64,000 nucleotides of DNA from Acanthacorydalis orientalis (taxonomy: Eukaryota; Arthropoda; Insecta; Megaloptera; Corydalidae). This document shows positions 14,913 to 28,700 of the stretch, one piece after another. Position numbers and translations under genes: made by a program. Location: the NCBI GenBank assembly GCA_034766995.1, contig CM068319.1, positions 26,121,459-26,185,458 of the forward strand, read 5' to 3'. Within the stretch, counting starts at the first letter, position 1; each line of letters starts with the position of its first letter. Below the pieces are notes generated by a model, which saw nothing but the letters and a program-made list of their open reading frames with translations, made no database searches and was not told the DNA's origin.

Positions 14913-16858
14913 GCATAAAAAGAACATTAGTATAACATATGCTGATTTTCATTTTCCTTGAAATATAATTAGTAATTTTGATGTTTTTTTTTAAAAAATT
15001 ACCCGCTAAATTTCTGGAGTGATTCGTGATCAAAGTCAGATGAATGACTTTGGATGAATAATCAGAGAAATAAAAAATCACGTTTCATTTTAGTACATAA
15101 CAAGAATATTTGGGAAATATAAAAAAAATCAATTCTATTTTAGATGTTTTGAAAACCACAGGAATTTCATCTAAAATATTCGTTGATTCAGTTTCTAATA
15201 AAATAGTAACAGTGAATCAATCGTTGTTACTGACAAAACGTATAAATAAAACAGATATTGCATTGTGTGTAAAAGACACATTTGACAAGTGTATGCATAT
15301 AATTTTCAGAAATCTATGTCATCGTTTCTTTAATTCTAATATTATAGAAAAATAACAATAGGCGGGTTTTTCTTCTCCTCTGTCATACCAAAAATTAAAT
15401 AAATTTCTAGATGGAGAAAAAAAATCAAAAACTATTAATGTGAAAATACTACAACTGAAGTTTTGACAAAATGCAAATATACATGTTTTGTATTTACATC
15501 AGAGAAAAGTCATTGTATATTCTGAATATATAAAAGTAGTTAAAAAATATGCAAATTAATTATTTAAAAAAATCATGCATTTTGAAGATCGTTGACCAAT
15601 ACACGCTGGTATTTTCTTTTTACAAATATAACTATTAAATTATTCATATAAAAAGTTCATAAATACAAATCGAATCATGTTGAGCTGTTTTGTTCTAATA
15701 ATTACTTTATTTTTGAATATACAAATCGAGCTAAAATGATTGAATATAATACTTTTTCTATTATTTAGGTAGTGCTACTCGCAAAATAATGCAAGTTAAC
15801 TATAATCAACGTCTTGCGTTTTTCCTTGGCCCAAATTAATCAAAAAAGGAGGTTATAAATCTGTTCTCAAATGCATTGTAACCAAATTTTAAGCAATGTA
15901 AATTAATTAGATATAAAAAAATGATGATCATTTTATAATGTAGGAATAAAAAACATTTCTGTATATTATATAATATGATATCTAGTAAAGAAATAATAAA
16001 AATGGGATAAACTCGGTCGACAATTAAAATATAACGTAGACATAGTTTACAAATCTACTCATAATGATTTTTATCTATATTACAGATTTTTTTATTAAAA
16101 CACCTTTAATCAATTTACTTCGTTTTTAACCATTAGTAATATTAATCATTCTTATAAACATTAGACTAAATGGAACATGGATTTTTTTAATTGAATGATT
16201 CATATCTTTTTATTGGAATTAAGCGCGATTGTCTTTGAAATAATTGCACCATGTACTTCAATTGCTTCGGCCGTTGATAACCAAAGGAAATGAATAATTT
16301 ATAATGCTAACACCCTCAAAGATAATATACCACATCATTAAAATACAATATCGTGTATGAAATATATTTTGTGTTTTTACGCGTTTGACAGTTATTCATT
16401 ATGAGTCAAGCGAAAAGTTTATTTTCAATATTTACCGATCAGTTTATAATTGTTTATTGACAGGTTAGTAACCTAATTTCCGGTGTAACGGTTGTATTTA
16501 TATTGCTTTTGTTTTGGTGATAATTTGATAATACATATCAGTTTATTCATCTATTTACATAAATGTATACATGTGTGTACATGTGTGTACATGTGTGTAC
16601 ATATATACATAAACTATAATCAATTGCGCGCATCTTTTTCTTAGTTTAGATTAATGAAAAAAATACACTGATAAGCAATGTTTAATTTGTTGTCTTTAAA
16701 GTTAATTACATCATTTAACGTAATATTTATTTAAAATTGGTAATGGTTACAACCGTGCAGTGTAAAATAACTAGCATTCGAATAATAACTTTTCTTATGT
16801 AATTTGATATACAAAGAAGATTCTGATTGTTAAATCGAGTATTACACGACATATTGTA
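14910..16858. other. Gene-poor interval
   Basis: It contains an 81-codon frame at 15110-15355 (TTG start) with no recognisable domain and a three-copy 10-bp tandem repeat at 16571-16600. Nothing else was supported. Confidence 0.5.
16571..16600. repeat. 10-bp tandem repeat ATGTGTGTAC, three perfect copies
   Basis: Three exact units are flanked by related ATGTATAC and ATATATACAT. It is a minor alternating purine-pyrimidine array. Confidence 0.9.

Positions 16859-16907
<49 letters not shown>
16859..16907. repeat. (TG)n(TA)n compound microsatellite
   Basis: A short (TG)7 runs into about 35 bp of pure TA. Confidence 0.95.
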
Positions 16908-16916
<9 letters not shown>

Positions 16917-16941
16917 AATACTACAAATATATATATATAAA

Positions 16942-17236
16942 ACATCTAAGCGTAGGAAAAATGTTGCATATGACCTTAGGATGAAGGCTTATCAAGAAAC
17001 TTTAAATGATAGGTTTACCACCAAACTCGGGAGTGGTGTGTCTAATAACCTATTTGTCTTAAAATTATTAACACTGAAACCGAAACAAAAAACCGTCAAG
17101 TACACCGATGACGAATCAATTTTTGATTGGAATCTTCGAGGCTTGAGAGAAAGAAAGCAACCTCGACATATCTATTGATACACAAAGTAATCAAGACAAG
17201 CTCATAGAAATTCTTGTAAAGAAGTCAATGTTTTAG
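16942..17236 (+). pseudogene. Unidentified coding-like relic with one frameshift
   Basis: An open frame from 16942 reads TSKRRKNVAYDLRMKAYQET, continues through SNNLFVLKLLTLKPKQKTVK to a segment containing DDESIFDWNLRGLRERKQ, and stops at 17176-17178. In the next frame the sequence continues as LDISIDTQSNQDKLIEIL and VKKSMF before TAG at 17234-17236, so one indel near 17160 would join them. Base composition is richer in GC than the flanks and the residues are mixed and charged. I do not recognise the family. It may be a retropseudogene or transposon fragment; exon use is not supported by clear splice sites. Confidence 0.35.
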
Positions 17237-17699
17237 TTCAAAATTTAGCTCGTCTTAATCCTTAAGGCCGTATTCTTCAACATAAGTTATAATGAGTAAA
17301 TATATCAAAAATTATAAGTAGATGTCACTAATATATTAATTTTATCTAAAAAAATGGATAATTCAGATGGAACTCTTTAAAATATATGTTCATCTACACA
17401 TTGAATTGTTAATATATAATTTATTTATATATTTATTACACACATACACACATATATGTATATAGAACGTACGATGAAAATACAAAATAATAGATGGTTT
17501 GCCAGAATATATAATTCAGTTACGAATTACTGGATCGAAACAGTTTGAAAAACTATAAAAAAATGAGGATTATAGATTGAAAATGTACAAGACATAAAAT
17601 GAAAATTGGGTCTCAATAGAAAATAATCAGCAGTATAAATCGAATGTAGGTAGAAGAAAGTGTATATATATTAAAATGTAAAATACATAATAAAAGGAG

Positions 17700-17701
<2 letters not shown>

Positions 17702-17749
<48 letters not shown>
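17702..17749. repeat. (TA)n microsatellite, 48 bp
   Basis: Pure TA tract. Confidence 0.95.
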
Positions 17750-17751
<2 letters not shown>

Positions 17752-19873
17752 ACAAACAGTGATATTTCAATAAAGTAAAAGTTTGTTGAGATTTAATACT
17801 TGTTGTTATTGTAGTGTTAAAAATAATTAATATGTCTGCTTATTTACAGTATTTTTTACTTTTATAAATAACGACTCTACAATAATGTACATTTATTTGA
17901 CTAACAAAATATTCATCTCGTAATGGATACAGTAATGAATCCAGCAAAATGACAAATACTAACTGTTAAGAAAAAAATAAGATTTCCCTTTAATTTTTAA
18001 AAGGATAAATCGATAGAGTTATCGAAAAAATGTAATATTTTGTACGATAATACTAAATTTGTTATGTTTAGAAGAACGCTATATTATCAATATATAGTTC
18101 AGTGCAGTGAGCAATTTTAACATTTAATTTAATAATAACTAATTTTTCACATGAATTAGTTTCATAATACTGATAAATTACGTTAAATATATAATAATTA
18201 TCAAATTATTTTTCTTCAGTTACTAACAAAAATTCGCAGTAAGAAAATAAAAAAAAATATTTTACTTTATGATTATACTTTATTTTATCGTGTGAGTATT
18301 TAAGAAATAATCTATACTAAGAATGGATATCCGAAAATTACGATATTAGAAATTGATACGATTCTATTTGTACTTTTATGATTGTTCTATTTTACCTTGA
18401 CCTTTTCTATCGGTGTCAATTGCGTGTCACATATAGTTCAATTTGATTTTATATTTGCGTGTTGATCATTCAAAAACAAGTCATTTGTGAGTTCACAGTT
18501 AGTGTTACATTTAAATATGCATCATTTTAATTTTTTCATTACCCTTTGTTCTCGTTTATATTTGTTGGATCGTAAATGAATTTAAGCTCTGCTTGTAAAT
18601 TCATTTATTTACATTATTTTAAAATCTATATGTACCATAGTTCTGATATTTTTATTCAAATATTTATATTATAGATTGTTTTCACTTATCGTTCGATATA
18701 TTTCTGTAATTCAAGACAATTTGTTTTGTCCTGAAGAACAGCGAATAGTTATGTATATGTTATGTATATTTTGTGTATAATTTTAGATAATTAATAAAAG
18801 AAATTAAATTAGTATGTGTGATAAAAAGTGTGTGATTTTGAGTACATAATATAATATTATAAATATTTACACAGACAATTTTAAGTTTCATAATTTAATT
18901 GTATTTTAAGAAAACCCTGTTTATTTTAATAAGTATTCATGTATTAGATTGGCCTAAAATACATTTTTGAATTTTATAACTAAATTCAGTAATATTCAAA
19001 GTAGCCTAACTAACATCATCTCAGTTATATTTTACTTTATAATATTAATTTTGTTATGATTCACTACGCTAATATCAAACTACATATAACAAATGTAAAA
19101 TCGATATATAAAATGAGTAACGTTAAAAAAATTGATGAATAATTTTAATCGTTTATGTTTCGATATTATACGTTAGTTTGGTCACTCTGACTACCAACAA
19201 TTCATACTCTTGTATTTTTTTCTTTGTAATAGTTATATTAAATAATACTATTTTTCAAATTTGATTCAAACTGTTTTGGTTATATTATCTTCTGAAATGG
19301 ATAATAAGTGAAATTAATAAAAATGAATAAGATAAATAAATTCAGTCGTACTTTAGAATACATTTCATTTAATTACTACTTCATATATTTTTTGTGTAAA
19401 TTGAATGTTGGTATAGATTATTTATTTTCAAATTAAGAATATATTTTTCATCAAATTTGTTTCTTTTTCTTATATAACTAATTTTATGACGTTTTTAGAA
19501 ACAAACAGATTGCATTAATTGCATGATACATATTTCTTAATAATCAGTATTAAATTCGTTTATATTAAATAATTTCAATGCGTATTTGATTTATATAAAT
19601 AAATAATTAAACCAAATATTTATATTTTAAATAAAAAATCATAGTTTTTTAATTGATAAATCATTTTATTTCAATAAAAGTAAAAAAAATAGTATTGTTC
19701 TTGGAACTCTATATTCCGAATGAAAAGTCCCTTAAGGAACCACATTTTAGTGGGAAATACTACCGCAAAACTTTAAGATGTATACACACTCTAATATAAT
19801 TTATGATTATAACAATAGGATCTTAAAAACCGCGTATATTGTATTGATATTAAAACCATATAATATGATAAAA

Positions 19874-19875
<2 letters not shown>

Positions 19876-19923
<48 letters not shown>

Positions 19924-19937
19924 ATATATATATATAT
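19876..19937. repeat. (TA)n microsatellite, imperfect
   Basis: About 44 bp of pure TA, then GTGTATATATATATATG. Confidence 0.95.
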
Positions 19938-21179
19938 GTATGTATGCATGTATAATTGATTTCAATGTTTTCACTTAAATCATTTAACGTCATCGTTGTA
20001 ATCATTATTTAAGATCTGAATGAATTTTCCATTTTGTTTACAATTATTCACTTCAAGGAACTGACTTGATAAAATTTTCCTATCATGTCTTCTATCATTA
20101 CTTTTCCTTCCGTTTTTTTTTTGAATATTTCTAAGATATGTGATTATGATTATTTGTACGTAAATGCACATGTTTATAATAAAGGTAGGAAATAATCCAA
20201 GAATGCAAATGTAAGTTCATATAATATTAATCATAGTTTAATAGGATTTTAAAAATCTTTCAGCCAATTTTTTCCTTAAACTATTTAATGTATTAGTCAA
20301 ATGAAAGATTTTATCAAAGTATTTCATCATATGAACAATGTCACAGGCATTTAGCAATATCAATCAATTTTTATTAGTCATTAATTTTTTTCCGTCCGGT
20401 ATATCTTTTGGTATTTTATTTATAAACTTATTTTTATTTTATCGTCTATTTACACATACCAATAATGAAATATTATATCAGATAAAACAGATACACTTCT
20501 ATTACTAAAAAAAATCCGTTGAAGTAAGAAACATCTTAGCTTGATTTGTATGTTTATATGTTTTATGTTCATGTTATTTAAAAAGTATTTATTTATTCGT
20601 AATTTTTAAGTATTAATAGATTGATAACGAAAATCAGTATTGGTTAATATTAAATCATTATATGTAAAACAAAATTAAGTCATGCACTTATTTAAAAAAC
20701 CGGATAATAAATGTAAATTCTAATAATAATAATAATTATTTTCTATCTTTTACAAATGATTTTTCCTCCCCACAAACCACACAATTTTCTTCTGTGTTCT
20801 ATAATTGGTCACTGATCAATCTGATTATTCTCAATCATTCTCAAAGCGCTAATACACAGAAAAATATTTTTGAATAAAGAAAAAAGTCTGTGCTTTGAAG
20901 GAAGTGAAAATCAATTTGTGAAATAATTTTAATCATAGTAATAAAAAACTATATTTTCTATCTGTTTAAAACTATTTCATTTCCATTTATATAAAATTCC
21001 TATAATTTTAAATCAGTAAATACAAAAAAAAATTATTAATATTAGATACAACTAAGTTGTATTCTATTAAAATAATTTTGCAAACTTTGAAAAAATAAAA
21101 ATCTAATCGAATAATATCAGACAAGAAAGAAATATATGGAATCAATTTCCGACAAGATTTTAAATTTGACATATGTTCA

Positions 21180-21415
21180 GCGTAGGATTTAGACAGTGGC
21201 AACATGGGGTACTGCCCAGGGAGGTAAATTTTGAGGGGCGACAACATTTGAAAAACTGTAAATTTTATTTTCATCCATAATTTCGATTTACAGACAGTTC
21301 AAATGTAAAAAGAAAATTAAATCTAAAATTTTTTGTAGTTCAAATTTTGTTTGGGGGTGGGGCATTCGATTGGTGCCCCAAGGGCGGTACCTAGTGTAAA
21401 TTCGGTCCTGTATAC
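21180..21415. mobile_element. Eroded interspersed repeat with GC-rich ends
   Basis: Two GC-rich ends flank an AT-rich centre. The left end contains GGTACTGCCCAGGG, and the right end read on the other strand contains GGTACCGCCCTTGGGG, so the ends are imperfect inverted repeats. GC content changes abruptly at both borders. The family is unidentified; a decayed TIR transposon is the likely reading. Confidence 0.45.
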
Positions 21416-22718
21416 GTTTATAGTGCATTATCATGTTGTAAGATTTTTTTAATTTATCGAAGAATATCGTGTAATTTACATTGCTTCCAGCTGAAAATCC
21501 CCTAAGAAAAGAGATACATTTCGAGAAGATACTATGCAACAAGCAAACATAACTGACTTGTATTGAACAAGCTAGAAAACACTTACGCATTAAAACTTTA
21601 TCAATTCCGATAAAATATAAAAATTCAAAAACAGTATAATCGGATTAATTGGAAACATTCATTATCAACTTTTTAAAAATTAATAGCCGTATAAAATATA
21701 CATAACGAGAATAATTCATAATTAAATGCATTCCATCTAAATAGAAACGTTACAACTACAATAACTACTTCTTTTATATCATTTCAAAAAGATGAACAGT
21801 TGGAAAACGTGAATACACTTGAATTGAACTGATTTATTTTTTCGAAATTCTAATGTTGTACATGTGTTAAAATATATTTAATTTAAAAACATGTGAAGAA
21901 AGGTATAATTTTTATAATTATTATATTAAATGTGGTTATTATTAATTTTATAATTATTTTAAAATATAATGATATACCATTTAATATACCAAAATTCGAT
22001 TATATGAATAAAATTTCAATTTAGAAAATTTAGATTATGTACACCAAATATTATTTTATACTTTAACACTGTGAGAATGGTGGTATCGCCATCGAAATGC
22101 ATACAAGCGACATTTAAAAATGATCAATAGTCAATTAATGAACATTTTTGATTAGATCCATTTTTATGGTTTATAAATGACTAGAAAATTCATTTGTAAA
22201 AACAATAAAATCAACTTTTGGTTCATTTTTCTAGAAAAGATAGGCATGATCATAAGCATTTATATCAAAAATTAAACATGGTATTGATAGTTAAGCATTG
22301 TAACTAAATTTATTTACTTAACCACAATAAAATATATCCGAATGATTTCGATGTGTTTTGAAAAGTTTGGTGATTGCATTGTCATCACAATATGCGTCAA
22401 TACATCAAAATAAATATTAATTACTAATGAATATTTTGATTTAAAGAAAACGCGGTCTTTGAGGTTTTAATTCATTTGAAGTGGTAAATGTAATGTGTTC
22501 TATTGTCATACAGATTTTTCAGATGAAAATATAATGTGGTTGTGGTTAAAAACCTTTGTAAAAATCCACACTAGGTATAGTATTATTTTCATTTAGGGAT
22601 AACCATTATATGATTGTGTTCAGATATGTTTATATTGAAAACAGATGTAAATAATGTAGACTAAAAATCCACTGATTTTTTGGAAAATCAAAATTGTGTT
22701 GTGTAAACATAACAGAAC
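21416..22718. other. Gene-poor interval
   Basis: It contains dispersed repeat copy 1 (22061-22149). Nothing else was recognised. Confidence 0.5.
22061..22149. repeat. Dispersed repeat, copy 1 (partner at 62807)
   Basis: CTTTAACACTGTGAG is followed by a 5-bp hairpin TGGTG-GTAT-CGCCA (22078-22091), TCGAAATGC, AAGC and, 30 bases on, AACATTTTT. The same order of blocks occurs at 62807-62895. Confidence 0.5.
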
Positions 22719-23062
<344 letters not shown>

Positions 23063-24354
23063 ATATGTATATTACTTGAGGTTTTATTTGCGGTAACGTC
23101 AAGTGAAATTACTAAATAAATTTATTTTCGCCATTGGTTTTGTGTGAATTTTATTATTGTATTAACGTAATGATTTCGTTTAATACTATTGTAAATAAAA
23201 ACCTCAACATGTATTCGTAAAATTTCACATAAATATGATATTTGTGTATTTATTATATATGTGTATCTATATTCGTATATATTAATCCATCAAGAAGACA
23301 ATTTATGAGCGCCATGCATAAAAAAGTATTAGAGAACTATTTACATATGTTCATAAAAAATTTCATTATATTAGTAATTTTTAACAATAAATAATATTGC
23401 GAATCATTTATCGACAATTGCATCAATTAATTACATTATAGACTGGCGAAATTTTATCACGTTTTTCTTACAGGTTTACAAAATTTTCGGATTTTTGTCA
23501 CAATTTCAGTGACTGGTTCAAACACAAACTGACACCAATTCATGTACTGTTTTCAGAAAATTCATGAATGTAGAAATAGTCCATGGTCATCGGAAAATCA
23601 TTTCTAATGCTCGATTTACGAAATGGAATGAATTCCCTTAACGTCATGTTACCTAGATTTTCAATTAACAATACTTATGTTAATATTAGAAAAAAATGAT
23701 TAATCATGTTTTTAATATAAAGATAGATCCAAATTCATTAGCTTCATGAGTAAGTTTAATACTAAATATAGCAAATTCTTGGTACATGTGTATTTGCACA
23801 ACCTGAAATTCACTGAATAGTTTTATAAACAGCAGATAATTTTGAATACAATGAACATCTTTGTAGCAAATAAGCATAATAATTACCTTCTGTTTTATAT
23901 GGTAGTGCGGGTTTTTTCCTTACAAACATATTAAAACGCCGATGCGTATTCAGATCACATTTGTTTTAAGTTTAAATTTGATTAAATATCAACGTGTTTA
24001 ATTTGCATTTGGAATAACCCATGGAAGATTTTTAAATACAGCTTTAAATACATTGTATATTTTATATAGTAGTTCCGAATTGAATAACATACTTTTTGGA
24101 AACGTAAAGTGGGCGATAAATTATTATCGAAAAAACGCCAGAAAAATTACTTATATACATCCATATGCAGTACGTGTCCACTTAATTCAAATCAATTCCG
24201 TTCGAAACAAGTCTTTTTCAAGAATTCTTTTTCATCATTTTTTTTATTTCATTGATTCAAATTCTATATTTAAAAAGTTTCCTTTAATTTGTTTATTTTG
24301 TTTTATATATATATTCATATATGCACATATATATCTACCTATCTATCTGTCTAC

Positions 24355-24359
<5 letters not shown>

Positions 24360-24453
<94 letters not shown>

Positions 24454-24479
24454 ATATATATATATATATATATATATAT
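24360..24479. repeat. (TA)n(GA)n(TA)n compound microsatellite, 120 bp
   Basis: About 57 bp TA, 34 bp GA and 28 bp TA in direct succession. Confidence 0.97.
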
Positions 24480-26010
24480 GGATAAATATTTGTATAACGA
24501 CTTTTATCTTTTTTTTTAAAAAAATATTAATTAGTTTTATTTCCTTTTTAAAATCGATTTGATTCATTTTTATTAGATCATATAAGTATATTGGAATCCA
24601 ATATGTATTTTCACTAACGAATAGTTTATAATAAATATTCGTTTCTGAGAAAAACAAATCATTTAAAAATTGAGTAATTTACAAATACCAAATTCTAAAT
24701 ATAGATTCCATATAATATAAAAAAAGAAAAAAAACAATTAGAACATTCATTAGGAAAATTCCCCCCAAAAAATATAATCTGATTTTGTTAAACCAATAGT
24801 GAGAAACAAAGTGATCTTAGGGAAAAGAAATCGATAATTTAAATTAAAAATGTATGTATAGGATATATTGTAAAATGATTAATATGAATCAAAAAAAAAA
24901 AACAACTCTTGTTTCGAAACAAAATTCCAGTAACAAAATTCAAAGAAAAAATTCTTGTTTTTTTCAGTATTAATTTTCAATAGGAAAGAATCAAATTTCT
25001 ATAGATCATTTCATGCTTTATTTTCGTTTAATAATTTCTCAGGTTATATCCAGAATATTAAAATAAAAAGTTCAGTATATTTTTTTTATTGAATACACGA
25101 ATTAAAAAAAATATTTTCCAATATCTGTTCATTAAAAATTCTTTAACAATGTTTTAAAAGTAAAACGAATTTTTTCATGTGTCAAATAAATGTTTTTGTT
25201 GGTAAAAATGCAATGCAACTTACAAAAATCATTTTTGAAATAATAAGGTAAGACATATGTAATACAAAGTGATAACTTTAAAAAACAACACAAAATGTAT
25301 ACAATCTTGTGTTTTTTTTGGAATAGTTATATATTACAGTTCTGAGATAAAAAAAAATAAATTTTATTAATTTAAAGAACAATTAACTATTTTTTAAATA
25401 TCAAAATAAACAATTACATTATTTGATTTGAGATTCCCTTAAAGACATTTCACTTTTTAAATTGTTTGAAATATCGGTTTTATTTGACCAAAATGATTTT
25501 TTAAAAATCAAAAATGAATACTGATGAAAATAGCAACCGTTAAAACACATTGTATTTTACATTATACCTGTTAATCTATAAATAAATATTAAATAATTTT
25601 AATCAAAAAATAATTTAAACAAATTTAAGTACAAAATAATGTATTATTCTTTTTTCATTTTCATCAAATAAATAACACAGTTACTATCTTTTTTGTAAAA
25701 AAAATGTTTAAAATGACCGATACAAATTTTAGTTAATCAGAAAAACAAAAAAATATCTTATGCATACAGTTTTACCTGCTTCATTAATGAAAATTAACAA
25801 ATAAACTACAAATTATCAGATTCGATATTTGGTTCATTAACCATTGTCTGTGCTATTTCATAAAAAAATCTTTCAGGTTGTTACAAATATTCGCAAAAAT
25901 ATAGCATTGAGATAATTACGTCAAACTACATGGTTATTTCTTTAAATACGATTTTTACTTAAATTTATATATCAATTCAGTAAGAGATATATTTTGTAAA
26001 ATTATTTAGG

Positions 26011-26020
<10 letters not shown>

Positions 26021-26083
<63 letters not shown>
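26021..26083. repeat. (TA)n microsatellite, 63 bp
   Basis: Pure TA tract. Confidence 0.97.
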
Positions 26084-26086
<3 letters not shown>

Positions 26087-26563
26087 TGTATGTATGTAAA
26101 AACGTACATTGAACATAAAATGATTATGCAAATATCTCATATTTTTAATATCCGCTATATATACGTTCAATTATTTTTATGGAAAAGTGGCAAATAACTA
26201 AGTTTTTTTATAAAATGTGATTGAGAAACATTAAAGTCTGTTTCAGATAACTTATTTAACAGAAATTACATCAGTAATTCACGTCGTGGAACAATAAGCA
26301 CGCAAATGGTGAAAAATATATACCGAATTTTTAGAAACTATTACATATCAAATCGTTATAATAGATTTACGAAAAAAATAATAAAACACTGTTTTCGATC
26401 TTTTTACAGACGTAACTGATTTTTGTAGAGGCATACGTACTGAAACTGCGGAAATAATGAATCTAATTAAACTTCATTTTATAAAGAACGTACATGGTAT
26501 ATTTAATACTAAAAGTCCATACATTTTATATACACACTTTGTGAGAAAGTAAAACAAACGTGT

Positions 26564-26629
<66 letters not shown>
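26564..26629. repeat. (CA)n(TA)n compound microsatellite
   Basis: About 20 bp of CA runs into 46 bp of TA. Confidence 0.95.
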
Positions 26630-26631
<2 letters not shown>

Positions 26632-27875
26632 ACATATTAGGTGTACAACAGTGAAAAAATCATAATAATAAACAGGTCTAATAAATATCAAACATCAGTA
26701 TGTTTTCGATTGAAAAATTATTAAAACTTCTTCGATTTCACAACGTTCAGTAAATAGTCGAAAATAATACGTATTAAAATTAATAAAACTATCAGCAAGA
26801 ATTTGAAGATTTCGATTACGAATCGCGACGTGATTGACGCAATCTGTTTCTTTGAAAATTAACGAATTATTTTTTCCTTCAAATTATGCTCTAGAAAATA
26901 ATTAATTATCAGGTAGTACCCAGCATTGTTCGAATTGAATTTAGTAGACATAACATTTCAATAAAATTTGATTTGTTAATTCTTACTGAGAAATAACATT
27001 GAGCATATTTGTATGAATCGGCTTTTTGCAATAATCATCACGTGCAAAAAAGTATTTTTAATAGTAAATAATGAAGAATAATAAAAGTTTTCATTTAATG
27101 CAGTAAGTGGGAGTGTTCCTTTATTGCATCTTTAAAAAGAGTTTTGTTTATGTATATGACTAGTATTTGAAAACATCTTATATATTTTAGGTTAAAATTT
27201 AGAAACTGCTTTTACGATAGAAGGATTTATTTTAATAAAAGTGTTCAGAATTGACAGCCTAAAACTTTCTCATATGCAATACAAAACTTTCATGAAAACC
27301 ATTAAATCATTTATGCGCGAAAAACACCCAATAGACAAACAGATATTGATTTCTCTGAGTTTTTTTGATAAATTTGTTTTAAATTCAATATAATCACAAC
27401 TCAAAAGACTCTGTTAATTATATCGATCTAAAAAATAGATTCATTAAAATCAAGTATGTTTCTAATAAACATCATGAATTGAAATTATTTCTCAAGGCCT
27501 GGTCATTATAAAAAGATATATTTATTTGGTTTAATTAAATATAACAAATAGTATGTATTTATTTGATTCGATAGAATATTCTTCTGTTAACACTATTTGT
27601 GTAAAAAAGCCCTTATCTCAACTTAGTTTTAAAAATATTTTTCTGTTACTTCGAATTCTTGCCAATATATATTATTAAAGTGAATTAAAATATATTATAT
27701 ATATAAATAAATTATTCATAATATATTGATCAATTTTCTTTTAAAAACGTAGAACTATTATTTCATAACTTTTAATTTCAACAGAAAAATAACTTAAATT
27801 CAAATTTTTACAAAAAAATGAATACAAACTTTTTTATGGAATTATTTGACGTATATAATTAAATAAGTGAAAGTA

Positions 27876-27915
<40 letters not shown>

Positions 27916-28635
27916 TGTGTGTGTTTATTATTATTTGTAATAAAACTAATGCTAAGAAATAGGTGTAAAGATGGAAAAACGGTAATGGATGAAAAAAACT
28001 TACAACATTATAAATATTTACTATTTAATATATTTAGTTAGTTGTAACAGATTTGGACAGATTTTTTTCAAATATCAATACGATACCTATATCTAAATTA
28101 GAGACAAAAACACAGTATTAAACTATGTAAATAGAGAGAACACTAATCAGCGAAACAAAATACTTTCTAAACGAGCTTTATATCTTTTATGGGATCTTAA
28201 ACATTGTTCAATATACAAAGCTCGTATTCTATATACACCATATAAAAATATTCAATAATCCAAGGTCCCTTTTCATTCAGTTATTTCAATTTATTTTTTT
28301 AATTTATATAAGAACGGTATGTTTTATCGTATTTTAGTATGATGAACGTGGTAAAAAGTACAATAACTAAATGTTTTAGTTGATAAAATTTGGAAAAAAA
28401 TCAGTATCAGTCATCTAAATATATATCATTTTTAACGTGAAAATATGTTTTTACAAGTTAAATATTTGAATTTTGTTATTAATTGATAACGTTTCATACA
28501 TAAAGATTCTTCTATTCTAAATGAAAAATATACACATATATATCACAAATTTTCTATAATTAACTATATTGACGGATTTTTACTACTATTGCGTTTATAT
28601 TCAAGAAAAATATTCGACAGATAATTGGTTATTCT

Positions 28636-28641
28636 TTTATT
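28636..28641 (-). terminator. Candidate poly(A) signal for SiaT
   Basis: AATAAA on the minus strand, about 60 nt past the SiaT stop codon. It would give a very short 3' UTR. AATAAA is common by chance in this AT-rich DNA, so other downstream copies may be used. Confidence 0.4.
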
Positions 28642-28700
28642 TACATATTTCCCTAGATTTCTTTCTCGATGCGATTTTCAAGGAAGAAATTAAACCTTGG

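Larger units (their letters stand above)
17237..21179. other. Gene-poor interval
   Basis: Only TA tracts were recognised (17702-17749, 19876-19919 with an imperfect extension to 19937). Confidence 0.5.
23063..28635. other. Gene-poor interval
   Basis: Microsatellites at 24360-24479, 26021-26083, 26564-26629 and 27879-27910 were the only features recognised. No exon was supported. Confidence 0.5.

Noticed and set aside
15110..15355. 81-codon frame opening with TTG
   Set aside because: No ATG, no splice sites in phase and no family resemblance; weaker than the relic at 16942.
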